DNA from: Psococerastis gibbosa
Taxonomy: Eukaryota; Arthropoda; Insecta; Psocodea; Psocidae
NCBI GenBank assembly: GCA_963971405.1
Contig: OZ020489.1
Location: 1,674,001-1,738,000 of the forward strand
Reading direction: 5' to 3'
DNA length: 64,000 nt
Part shown: one piece after another, positions 37,301 to 41,352 of the stretch
Numbering within the stretch: position 1 is the stretch's first letter
How the letters are laid out: every line of letters starts with the position of its first letter
Made by a program: the position numbers and the translations under genes
Notes under the pieces: model-generated
Told to the model about the DNA's origin: nothing
Databases searched by the model: none
What the model saw: only the letters and a program-made list of their open reading frames with translations

Positions 37301-40300
37301 TCAGGGGGTATGACAAAAGAGACATGCGGGGGGTGTTCCAAAACATCGGTGCTATCGTGCTCATGCAGGGTCGTGTCCAAATCTACTACATGCGTGTTAT
37401 TATCAACGTTTCTACGCACACGGACCCCGTTTTGAGTCATACCTCCGGACGATACTGATTGTGATTTTTGCCGGTTGACAGTTGTCGATGACCTGTTTTG
37501 ACTTTGCGTCATCTCTGCTGACGTTTTAGGAAGAAGAACTTCAGTATTTTCCCCTACAAGCACTGAACATGCTTTAGAGCTTTGATATGACCAGTCTAAG
37601 AAGTTAGCCGCTGCAAAAAAATAATTATCATGTTAGATAGCATAAGCATGCAAAAGCAAAAACCATCAACCAATTAATGTTTGAATCGATATCGCATCAA
37701 GAAATAGAATTGATTGCTTGTCGTTCTACTGGAATTACGTTGGAAAATTGAGACATAGAGCTGTTGGAAACATATTTTTTATCAAGAAAAAAAATTTCAT
37801 CATCAGTGAAAAGTCGGCACTGATTGAATTCACTATTCGATGTAGACTAAAAGGTTATTTCTCCAATCCTTAATGTACGTATATGAAATAATTCTGACTT
37901 CGCACCACCGACGGGTACAGTGACGTACCCCCAAGGGGGGGGGGGGGTCAGCTGGGTCCAGACCCTCCGAAATTTAGCAAAGCAGCAAATTTTTCAGATA
38001 TCTATTTTTTTTAAAATCCCCGGGGAGACCCCGGTCCCCTTGTTTCCAGTTTTGTTAATAGAGTTATCGTCTACAAAATCAATTTTTTTTACGACAACAA
38101 ACATTCCTCGGGCAGCCCCCCCCCCCCCTCTCATTAGCTGTAATATTCCTCACATGTAAAATATAAACATAACTACTTACAAAGTGCGTAAATCCCACTA
38201 TTTTGGGTCTATTATTTTTCAAAATAATTCCCCCGGGGGAGACCCCCGGGGCCCCCTATCTTGCAGTAGGTCTACTATTCTTGGACTGTAAAACCTAAAC
38301 ATTATTAGAATACGTTACAAGACGCATATATACATCAAAATGTGTAAAACTCCACAATTACAGACCTATTTTTTTTTAAAAACCTTCGGGGGGGCGGAAT
38401 TAGAATCATGCCCCTAATTAGACGATGCGTACGTCCTTGAGAACGGCTTTCCTCTTTTTTACGGCAAACTTTCTGTATTGATGGACCCCCACCCCAAAAT
38501 AAAATATCTGGCTTCGCCGCTGGGCAGGTCGCGATCAACGCCGAGGACTGAGAGACAACTTACCCGACATATACGAGACGGCAGCAAAAAGGACGACAGA
38601 CAGTATAATGAAGACAATGGCGGCACAGCGCCAGGAACATTTGGTAAGACTCTTGCGGAAGGGGAAACGGGCGGGCGGGAAGTGGGACGAGGCGGGCGGC
38701 CTGAGCGCGCTCCGGCCCGTCCCGTACGGCAGCGGACACCGGTCCTTCCCGTCCAGCATCTTGGACGGGCTGCTGCACGACGAATTTGACTTGTAGTCCA
38801 GCGGCGAGTTCTTGACCGGAATGTCTGCAACCAATACAAACAACTCCTCACCCAAGTCTCTCATGTGACTCTCATCGCTAAAATGGTAAGATATTATAAG
38901 TAAGAGACAGACTGATTGCTATTTAAAAAAAAATATGAGTAGCATCAGTCATGTCCGCTCATTGAAAATATAATGCATGTGCTTATGCAGTATAAAAATG
39001 GGCTTACATGATTAGTCAAATAGACTTAGAGGTTGTATCCGGGCAACAACACAATACCGAGGCCTCGCAACCGATGGATGGACGAGCCGACTAGGTATGA
39101 TAGGCTAGAAGGAATTGATTCGGTGGCGGCGTGGCAGAGGAAAACCCCCAAAAATAAAGTACATGCACTGATCGTTATGTTTCCTCATCAATAGACGGAC
39201 CGAAAATACTTATAAACATAATAGTCTCCTTAGTAACTTTGTAAAACTTGCTGTAACACATTGTTAAAATTAACTTTGTATAGTTTTACGAATAAAATTA
39301 AATTAAAAATTCACAACCGGTTTCGGCTCACGCCATCGTCAAGTGCGATTGAAAACAGATAAAACAAAAGGTATGCAAGCTAAAACAAAATAAAATAAAA
39401 CTCATTGTCAGGATAACACACAGCATCGCATAAAGTAAACAATTTAAATTGAACAATTAAACAGGAACCAAGCGAAGGAAGCGCCAACAAGGGGAACTAC
39501 TTGAAAAGGTTATGTCATTAAGTAACGATTTGTTTTTAACCATAGCTTCCCTAATCTCAATGGTTTCTAAATTATCAAGAAGTTTCCCCTTGTTGGCTAC
39601 ATGTAAGATCTTAAAATTATCGAAATCACAGGCACAGTTGTGGGTGTTTATATGTTGGGCAAAGGCGGACTGAGTGTCGGGTTTTCCTACCCCCCGTCTA
39701 TGCTCCGCTATTCTTTCTTTAAACCCTCTCCCAGTTTGTCCAATATATAAGCTACCACAATCATTACAGTCTAGTTGATAAACCCCTGATTTCCTCCCTT
39801 TCTCCAATTTAGGTTTAAAATTAATCAGTTGCTTACCCAACGAGTCCACAGAATAAAATGACACCCACAACCATGCCTGTGATTTCGATAATTTTAAGAT
39901 CTTACATGTAGCCAACAAGGGGAAACTTCTTGATAATTTAGAAACCATTGAGATTAGGGAAGCTATGGTTAAAAACAAAACGTTACTTAATGACATAACC
40001 TTTTTAAGTAGTTCCCCCTTGTTGGCGCTTCCATTGGTTAATGTTTAATTGTTCAATTTAAATTGTTTACTTAATGCAATGCTGTGTGTTATCCTGACAA
40101 TGAGTTTTATTTTGTTTTAGCTTGCATACCTTTTGTTTTATCTGTTTTCAATCGCACTTGACGATGGCGTGAGCCGAAACCGGTTGTGAATTTTTAATTT
40201 TATTTTATTCGTAAAACTATACAAAGTTAATTTTAACAATGAGCGAAATACTTCGGTGATGGACTGACCTGAAGGTATGTAGATGTTGCCCGACGGCGTT

Positions 40301-40433
40301 CTGACGAGACAGGAGGGCTCAAAGTCGCCATCCCGGTCTGGCTGGCCCATGAGACCAGGGGGCCGGCCGTTGAGACGGTTCATCGAGGGGTTCCGTGGGG
40401 GCACATCTGGGGGGGCGCAGTCCAGCAAACACC
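10282..40433 (-). CDS. Ten-m: Ten-m teneurin gene, 24 coding exons (5' partial)
   Basis: Teneurins are type II transmembrane adhesion receptors that act in synaptic partner matching, axon guidance and development, pairing with teneurins or latrophilins on other cells. Twenty-four exons were joined by hand. Each border is GT-AG and each phase fits, giving about 2,933 residues with no break. Domain order by approximate residue in this partial protein: cytoplasmic Pro-rich 1-120, membrane helix 122-140, Ser/Thr-rich stalk 142-605, conserved linker 606-741, eight EGF repeats 742-1007, Cys-rich linker to 1087, TTR-like to 1159, FN-plug to about 1300, NHL propeller about 1370-1740, YD/RHS shell 1755-2640, C-terminal linker, ABD and Tox-GHH-like region 2641-2933. 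Remembered similarity to Drosophila Ten-m is high throughout, so I favour Ten-m over Ten-a. The initiator exon lies outside the window or was not recognised. Confidence 0.93.
10739..11011 (-). CDS. Ten-m: Ten-m exon 23, Tox-GHH-like C-terminal domain
   Basis: It reads [18 protein letters not shown], then [31 protein letters not shown] and HPHLADDP. This is the conserved end of the teneurin C-terminal module, structurally related to bacterial Tox-GHH domains but not a nuclease toxin in animals. The acceptor is TATTTGCAG and the donor CAG^GTGCGC. Reading on through the donor gives a further 16 codons (GALQLLLDF...) and a stop, so intron retention would give a different C-terminus. Confidence 0.93.
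11258..11630 (-). CDS. Ten-m: Ten-m exon 22, internal linker/ABD region
   Basis: Starts [16 protein letters not shown] and contains [32 protein letters not shown] and [17 protein letters not shown], ending with [10 protein letters not shown]. It covers the region following the YD shell that forms the antibiotic-binding-domain-like (ABD) fold on the outside of the barrel. Phase 0 acceptor TTTTGCAG; donor AAG^GTCAGT. Confidence 0.94.
11939..12099 (-). CDS. Ten-m: Ten-m exon 21, post-YD internal linker
   Basis: It reads [17 protein letters not shown] and [16 protein letters not shown]. The W-x-x-L-x-GYDL and DFGVISGL motifs are typical of the teneurin stretch that threads out of the YD shell. 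It completes the Asp codon split from exon 20 and ends in phase 0 (AAG^GTGAGG). Confidence 0.93.
12421..15077 (-). CDS. Ten-m: Ten-m exon 20, YD/RHS shell
   Basis: A single 2,657-base exon encodes nearly the whole YD-repeat barrel, about 885 residues. It starts [17 protein letters not shown]. Typical YD units include [60 protein letters not shown] and [12 protein letters not shown]. The RHS-associated core is present near the end ([26 protein letters not shown]), closing with [15 protein letters not shown]. Such barrels are shared with bacterial RHS/Tc toxins, where they encapsulate a cargo; in teneurins the shell is an adhesion scaffold that binds latrophilin. Borders: TATTTCAG acceptor, ACTG^GTAAGT donor. 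No frameshift or stop seen. Confidence 0.97.
15419..15695 (-). CDS. Ten-m: Ten-m exon 19, last NHL blade and link to the YD shell
   Basis: It reads [17 protein letters not shown], then a Cys-rich loop (LDRGCDCFQ), a final NHL-type strand [19 protein letters not shown] and the link [13 protein letters not shown]. The split Arg codon is finished by exon 20. Acceptor CACTTGCAG; donor ATAG^GTGCGT. Confidence 0.94.
15916..16192 (-). CDS. Ten-m: Ten-m exon 18, NHL blades 4-5
   Basis: Two NHL repeat strands are visible, [19 protein letters not shown] and [18 protein letters not shown], with [12 protein letters not shown] at the end. It is in phase 0 with exon 17 (acceptor TGTGTACAG) and ends with a split Gly (ATAG^GTAGGT). 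The intron upstream of it (16193-17279) holds a dead LINE. Confidence 0.95.
16440..17224 (-). mobile_element. Dead LINE reverse transcriptase in Ten-m intron 17
   Basis: The minus strand starts [19 protein letters not shown] with the YADD catalytic box, then [10 protein letters not shown], a TGA stop, [14 protein letters not shown] and [14 protein letters not shown]. After a frame change comes [18 protein letters not shown] and [18 protein letters not shown]. It is truncated at both ends. It lies between exons 17 and 18, same strand as the gene. Confidence 0.85.
17280..17438 (-). CDS. Ten-m: Ten-m exon 17, NHL blade 3
   Basis: A 53-codon exon in phase 0 at both ends. It reads [39 protein letters not shown] and CEGTLNLEE. 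The A-V-x-x-D-N-x-x-YF-D pattern is an NHL blade. Acceptor GTATTCAG; donor GAG^GTAGGT. Not visible as a long frame on its own. Confidence 0.93.
17835..18069 (-). CDS. Ten-m: Ten-m exon 16, NHL blade 2
   Basis: Starts with [20 protein letters not shown] and continues [12 protein letters not shown], then [20 protein letters not shown] and KLAYPK. The propeller strand and the following Cys-containing loop are both typical. It completes the Asn split from exon 15; donor AAG^GTAAAT in phase 0. Confidence 0.95.
18396..18648 (-). CDS. Ten-m: Ten-m exon 15, NHL blade 1
   Basis: It reads [16 protein letters not shown], then [19 protein letters not shown] and [18 protein letters not shown] with LIRRILVDG, the first NHL blade. 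The paired Cys in CTDC is conserved. Acceptor TCTTTTGCAG; donor GAA^GTAAGT leaves two bases of an Asn codon. Confidence 0.95.
18892..19064 (-). CDS. Ten-m: Ten-m exon 14, FN-plug to propeller junction
   Basis: It reads [20 protein letters not shown] and [20 protein letters not shown], ending YNFHEG. The GYEY-C and GGW-L motifs match the teneurin stretch between the FN-plug and NHL domains. Acceptor TTGGATAG is less pyrimidine-rich than most; donor GAAG^GTGAGA. Confidence 0.92.
19445..19680 (-). CDS. Ten-m: Ten-m exon 13, FN-plug
   Basis: It reads [20 protein letters not shown], then [32 protein letters not shown] and [16 protein letters not shown]. The VPGTGL-LVYHSS motif is a hallmark of the domain that plugs the bottom of the YD barrel. 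Phase 0 acceptor (CATTTGCAG); donor ACAG^GTACCT. Confidence 0.96.
19886..20062 (-). CDS. Ten-m: Ten-m exon 12, TTR to FN-plug segment
   Basis: 59 codons, phase 0 at both ends: [32 protein letters not shown] and [14 protein letters not shown]. The C-x-H-D-F...KP-V-x-x-TW motif is conserved in teneurins. Acceptor CTTTTTGCAG; donor CAG^GTAGGC. Confidence 0.95.
20183..20432. mobile_element. TA-flanked MITE in Ten-m intron
   Basis: The left end TAAGATCGACCGGCGACT and the right end (reverse complement TAAGAACGACTGGCGA) match at most positions, and the arms continue with TATAGAGTTTGGGTTGTGG on both sides, about 45 bp each. There is a TA dinucleotide at each border and about 250 bp in total with no coding frame. 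TA duplication and length suggest a Tc1/mariner-type MITE. Confidence 0.72.
20603..20819 (-). CDS. Ten-m: Ten-m exon 11, transthyretin-like (TTR) domain
   Basis: It reads [39 protein letters not shown] and VTVTVPWNE. The small beta-sandwich pattern (VRGRV...G-x-x-GV-V...GF-T-T--DGWF-L-V-GGG) is the TTR-like/carboxypeptidase regulatory-like fold after the EGF region. It completes a split Ser codon; acceptor ATTTGCAG, donor GAG^GTGGGC. The exon is clearly GC-richer than its introns. Confidence 0.95.
20820..22466. other. Ten-m intron 10, no gene seen
   Basis: AT-rich intron sequence of about 1.65 kb with many short TAGGCCTA-like palindromes and no coding frame, transposon ends or structured RNA that I can support. 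Confidence 0.6.
22467..22674 (-). CDS. Ten-m: Ten-m exon 10, Cys-rich linker after EGF8
   Basis: It reads [17 protein letters not shown], then [37 protein letters not shown] and HDNFNE. The D-x-D-C-D--CC motif is the conserved Cys-rich segment after the last EGF. Acceptor TATGGTAG and donor AGAG^GTACGT; both split codons (Asp and Ser) close properly. Confidence 0.94.
23207..23314. repeat. 18-bp perfect inverted repeat
   Basis: AGATGAACTCTCTCGAGT at 23207-23224 is matched by its exact reverse complement at 23297-23314, with a 72-bp spacer. It lies just outside the Penelope-like element in Ten-m intron 9. It may be the ends of a small element; no target duplication was seen. Confidence 0.7.
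23436..25500 (-). mobile_element. Fold-back Penelope-like element, copy 1
   Basis: The minus strand codes for the C-terminal part of a Penelope-like polyprotein with a GIY-YIG endonuclease ([19 protein letters not shown], then [14 protein letters not shown]). Upstream residues ([35 protein letters not shown]) are the connector. The 3' part (about 23.44-23.83 kb) is repeated in inverse orientation at about 25.07-25.46 kb, so the element is a large palindrome around the GIY-YIG region; no RT core is present. The flanks TGATCTCGACCCACT (23421-23435) and TGATCTCGATCCACT (25501-25515) look like a 15-bp target duplication with one change. It is interrupted by an RTE-like LINE. It lies in Ten-m intron 9, about 140 bp from the exon 9 donor. 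Confidence 0.85.
23871..24626 (-). mobile_element. 5'-truncated RTE-like LINE inserted in the Penelope element
   Basis: A 756-bp insert with the RT C-terminal end: [48 protein letters not shown] and [11 protein letters not shown]. Its 3' tail is a short (AAGT)n run, seen on the plus strand as ACTTACTTTACTTTACTTT, as expected for the RTE type. CGTCTA flanks both sides (23865-23870 and 24627-24632). The uninterrupted sequence exists in the second Penelope copy at about 39.70 kb, which proves the insertion boundaries. The RT catalytic core is absent, so it was dead on arrival. Confidence 0.9.
25638..25864 (-). CDS. Ten-m: Ten-m exon 9, EGF repeats 7-8
   Basis: It reads [20 protein letters not shown] and KHCT (end of EGF7), then [32 protein letters not shown] (EGF8) and [13 protein letters not shown]. 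The last part leads to the Cys-rich linker (D-N-D-x-DGLVDC). The donor AAAG^GTTTGA is weak, but the phase and conserved junction support it. Confidence 0.95.
25998..26106 (-). CDS. Ten-m: Ten-m exon 8, EGF repeat 6
   Basis: A 109-base exon not visible as a long frame: [36 protein letters not shown]. All six Cys of a normal EGF repeat are present, and the start of EGF7 follows. Acceptor ACGTTGCAG, donor CCAG^GTAACT; both ends split codons that rejoin to Glu and Arg. Confidence 0.93.
26373..26582 (-). CDS. Ten-m: Ten-m exon 7, EGF repeats 4-5
   Basis: EGF4 reads [18 protein letters not shown] and [14 protein letters not shown]5 reads [19 protein letters not shown] and [11 protein letters not shown]. 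In EGF5 the Cys expected after SGHG is a Phe (GSF), leaving one unpaired cysteine; this is the known dimer-forming arrangement of teneurin EGF5. Acceptor GTTTTAG, weak donor AAAG^GTCATT. Confidence 0.95.
26850..27354 (-). mobile_element. 3' half of a LINE split by the hAT element
   Basis: The minus strand from 27354 reads [19 protein letters not shown] and [20 protein letters not shown], the last part of a non-LTR RT polyprotein, then an AT-rich 3' UTR ending near 26850. Joining it to the other half at 30587-31175 while counting the 8-bp duplication once restores the frame across the junction. It lies in Ten-m intron 6, same strand as the gene. Confidence 0.8.
27408..27451. repeat. Subterminal hairpin of the hAT element
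   Basis: GCCGAGTCCAAGGGGGCG (27408-27425) and its exact reverse complement (27434-27451) surround the 8-nt loop CCGCGAGA. The stem is 18 perfect base pairs, very GC-rich, 45 bp inside the left TIR. It may serve in transposase binding or in folding of the DNA end, or it may be a local duplication. Confidence 0.9.
27960..30398 (+). CDS. hAT transposase (ZMYM1/TTF-finger type), intact
   Basis: An 812-codon frame with no breaks. A basic N-terminus is followed by a TTF/BED-like zinc finger at about 150-192 ([29 protein letters not shown]), then a DUF4371-like RNase H region at about 220-440: LDCTPD (Asp near 328), [10 protein letters not shown] (Asp near 396), and [11 protein letters not shown]. 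Next is TRWESR near 480 and the hAT C-terminal dimerisation region with [17 protein letters not shown] and [10 protein letters not shown] near the end. It should cut and join the element ends. Start chosen at the first ATG of the frame; TTTTATTTTAG just upstream could be a splice acceptor. Such proteins are often named zinc finger MYM-type protein 1-like. The third acidic catalytic residue was not assigned. Confidence 0.93.
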   Translation: MWKKLSGAGNERKRRAREAENEKQAAQMAKFLKRPGPHPDPTQPPSTSKESTVESEAQAVALDEAIFENLPCSEEERSFSMDIAKWPSYLSSQVIDMIVEEGPQNGKLDDDKYPKNEKGRHFSNSHFKKSMPNGEVYERQWLVYSNSTKKVYCFCCHIFKRTSRCHLSNVGSDNWHHLSRLLTSHEFSDDHQQALLTWLETAKRLKKCCGIDKGLQKQLEDEKARWSSVMERMIAITLFLAEHNLPFRGSKDTLYTPRNGNFLGLVQLLGQFDPVMMEHLRRVMQKESKHFYFSKNIQNEVIKLLADEVRGQILSKIRSAKYFSIILDCTPDISHTEQMSVTFRFFDVDEARVRECFLTYKPVADSTGAGLTGLFLDEIIDKYGIDMNDCRGQGYDNGANMVGHIKGVQSRIAKTYPRAFFNPCGCHSLNLVVADAAKTSIKSVSLFGVLQRLFVYFSNSTKRWKVVSEHLQNLSLKKVCDTRWESRINSLKAVRYQYAEVKRALEDEYEQSTDPVASSEAESLLVNLEKFEFLMALVIWYDVLFQVNLVSKTMQSETMDLSEATKIMNKCLKFLKEYRSTGFTSALITAKEIAEEAQITQEFETVRLRRKKKMFSYENQDESPTDPETAFRTSVFYPMIDTAINSLQLRFSQLSDINSTWQFMYDLKKIDHNGLNAACSDLESVLTHGALSDISGTELAQEIRSLSAFLGGDDGHPKGVLEFLAKHCWKDMFPNVWTALRIFITIPVTVAKGERSFSKLKLIKTYLRSVLADEKLSDLAILSIENEIANNLSYDHLIKKFASIKARKEKFQ
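30587..31175 (-). mobile_element. 5' part of the LINE split by the hAT element
   Basis: Minus-strand frames: 31054-30839 ([36 protein letters not shown]) and, after a stop, 30754-30587 ([36 protein letters not shown]). These belong to the region after the RT palm. A stop codon near 30840 and truncation near 31175 show it was already dead before or after the hAT insertion. Confidence 0.8.
31338..31532 (-). CDS. Ten-m: Ten-m exon 6, EGF repeats 2-3
   Basis: EGF2 reads [19 protein letters not shown] and [12 protein letters not shown]3 reads [18 protein letters not shown] and [11 protein letters not shown]. In EGF2 the third Cys is a Tyr (GEY), which leaves a free cysteine, as in other teneurins that dimerise by disulfides through EGF2 and EGF5. 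Acceptor CTGTTTCAG, donor GAAG^GTGAGT. Confidence 0.95.
31718..31934 (-). CDS. Ten-m: Ten-m exon 5, pre-EGF segment and EGF1
   Basis: It reads [30 protein letters not shown] and then EGF1: [27 protein letters not shown]. The segment before EGF1 is a conserved small domain of invertebrate teneurins. Phase 0 acceptor TATTTGCAG; donor ACA^GTTAGT leaves one base and rejoins to Ser. Confidence 0.94.
32172..32449 (-). CDS. Ten-m: Ten-m exon 4, conserved linker between stalk and EGF1
   Basis: It reads [57 protein letters not shown] and ends KARSKRGSH. The [15 protein letters not shown] and [16 protein letters not shown] motifs are very strongly conserved in teneurins. RSKR at 32181-32192 fits the furin consensus R-x-K-R and could be a second processing site. 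Acceptor CTTTTGCAG, donor CAC^GTAAGT. Confidence 0.95.
33046..33487 (+). mobile_element. hAT deletion derivative with perfect 8-bp TSD
   Basis: The left end CAGTAGCATATG and right end (reverse complement CAGTGGCGTAAC) are matched imperfectly, and both borders carry AGTGGGGA (33038-33045 and 33488-33495), an exact 8-bp target duplication. Inside, the plus strand keeps a piece of the hAT dimerisation domain ([18 protein letters not shown], a stop, then [13 protein letters not shown]). It is 442 bp long and dead, in Ten-m intron 3. Confidence 0.88.
34785..34930 (+). mobile_element. Possible tRNA-derived SINE
   Basis: TAGTTCAGTTGGTAGAG fits the A box (TRGYNNANNNG), and about 32 bases later GTTCAAGAC resembles the B box, with a tRNA-like spacing. 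The acceptor stem is not complete, so it is not a functional tRNA. The downstream body (GGGACTGGCCTGGGTCCAGC) is SINE-like. It lies in Ten-m intron 3. Confidence 0.45.
35500..35825 (+). repeat. Copy of the 'GGCTCTGGCCGAT' repeat in Ten-m intron 3
   Basis: AAATCCCTTTCAGCTCTGGC and GATCAGGTGTAGGGAGATTC at about 35500 match the start of the 6.1-kb family. From about 35624 the segment GGAAGTTAGAGCGTTTCC through GGGGGTCATGAAATTAAAAG and GTCGCCGTCTCAA matches 6811-7095, but without the second hairpin arm. No coding frame. Confidence 0.7.
36219..37610 (-). CDS. Ten-m: Ten-m exon 3, Ser/Thr-rich extracellular stalk
   Basis: A 464-residue exon right after the membrane helix. It starts [16 protein letters not shown], a short conserved stretch. 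RVRR (37411-37422, residues about 205-208) matches the furin consensus R-x-[KR]-R. A Cys cluster ([15 protein letters not shown]) is followed by acidic residues. The last 180 residues are Ser/Thr/Glu-rich, mucin-like and presumably O-glycosylated. It ends MILVLEG, joining to ARTFPA of exon 4. The biased composition also opens a 139-codon plus-strand frame that is not a gene. Acceptor TTTTTTGCAG, donor GAAG^GTGAGC. Confidence 0.92.
37918..38460. repeat. Repeat-derived intron 2 sequence with CCGGGGAGACC motifs
   Basis: It begins CAGTGACGTACCCCC, reminiscent of a hAT-like end, followed by a G run. CCCGGGGGAGACCCCCGGGG and CCCCGGGGAGACCCCGG recur at about 38230 and 38015. Units resemble the 'GGAGAAAA' family near 0.6 and 62.8 kb only in their CCCCGGGGA core. 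No coding frame. Confidence 0.4.
38564..38824 (-). CDS. Ten-m: Ten-m exon 2, transmembrane helix
   Basis: 87 residues: [19 protein letters not shown], a Pro/Arg-rich juxtamembrane part ([19 protein letters not shown]), and the hydrophobic helix [18 protein letters not shown]. Basic residues before and neutral ones after the helix fit a type II membrane protein with cytosolic N-terminus. Acceptor TGGTTGCAG, donor TCGG^GTAAGT. The downstream exon start (AANFLDW) joins in phase. Confidence 0.94.
39212..40243 (-). mobile_element. Fold-back Penelope-like element, copy 2
   Basis: Same architecture as copy 1: a left arm (about 39259-39648), a GIY-YIG stretch ([19 protein letters not shown]) and an inverted arm (about 39862-40241), each arm about 380 bp. 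It lacks the LINE insertion of copy 1 and about 285 bp of the connector (breakpoint at AAATGACAC). The border repeats CGAAAATACTT (39201-39211) and CGAAATACTT (40244-40253) look like its own target duplication, so it moved separately. The right border lies only about 25 bp from the donor of Ten-m exon 1. Confidence 0.85.
40269..40433 (-). CDS. Ten-m: Ten-m exon 1 of this window, cytoplasmic Pro-rich segment
   Basis: 54 residues: [36 protein letters not shown] and [18 protein letters not shown]. The [10 protein letters not shown] and GRPPG stretches are proline-rich, typical of the teneurin intracellular domain, which binds SH3 adaptors. Acceptor TTGTTTCAG, donor CAG^GTCAGT, joining in phase to exon 2. 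It begins in the middle of the protein, so more 5' exons must exist. Confidence 0.88.
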
Positions 40434-40509
40434 CTGAAACAACCACAAAACCCTGTTACTAAATAGCATATTATTTTCTTACACAGTATAACTCAAGTGT
40501 GAAATTTCA

Positions 40510-41352
40510 TTGCTTTCCAATTAATACGTAGTATAAGGAAAGCTTTGTGATGGTCGAAATTTTCGATTCCGATATTTCAACGGTTTTACAAGTTTTCAGG
40601 TCCCAGGAACCCAAAAAAGTGGTTTTTACGAAATGTCTGTCTGCCTGTCTGTACATCGATTTCCGGGCCAACTGCTCTGTTCATTTTGATGAAATTCGGC
40701 ATGTAGGTACACAAAAATCATAACTCGAGACTTTTATTTTTATTTTGGGCTAACTCAATTTGCGGGGGGTTTTATTCTCAAAAAACTAAAAAAAAAGGCC
40801 TAAAAAACTTATTTCTCAAAAACGGCTCCAACGATTTCTTTTAAATTCTCATATATTGTAGTCGTTATTAATGTTGACAAAATGCGGGGGGTCGCTTGCC
40901 CCTTGATAGTTTGCTTCTGGGGGCAAAAAAAATAAAATAACTAAATTTTAATGAAAAATGACAAAAAAATAATTTTTCTGCGAAACCTTTCTATCGATGA
41001 TTTCTACGTTCAGGCATGTTTTAGGTGTTCAATTGAGTAACGAAACCGAACAGGTTGCTTTCCCAAAAAAATATTTGGATTTGCACAAAAAGTTACTTTT
41101 TGAAAAAATGATAGAAAATTCGCGCTCAAATGCATTGCATGCCCTGCCATTATTGTTGTGTGGTAATTAATGTGTTGGTCTATCTAGAATTTATCTCACT
41201 TCCTGTGACGTCAGGTGGACAACCCCCCCCCCCCAAGATATCGGAAATTTAACCACTGGAATATTATTTACCATGAAATTACTCATATTCTCTATCTACT
41301 AATGTTGATAAATTGGAAAGCATGTTCGAGTAAACTCGGACCGGTTCTTTTA
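40510..41352. repeat. 'GCTTTCC' repeat family, copy A
   Basis: It starts TTGCTTTCCAATTAATACG and a short palindrome ending GGAAAGC. Inside are GATTTCCGGGCCAACT, GGCATGTAGGTAC and TCGCTTGCCCCTTGATAG. Near the end are TGACGTCA (41206-41213), a C run, AAATTGGAAAGC and GTTCGAGTAAACTCGGACC. The ends are inverted to each other (GCTTTCCAATT and AATTGGAAAGC). No coding frame, so non-autonomous. Confidence 0.72.
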
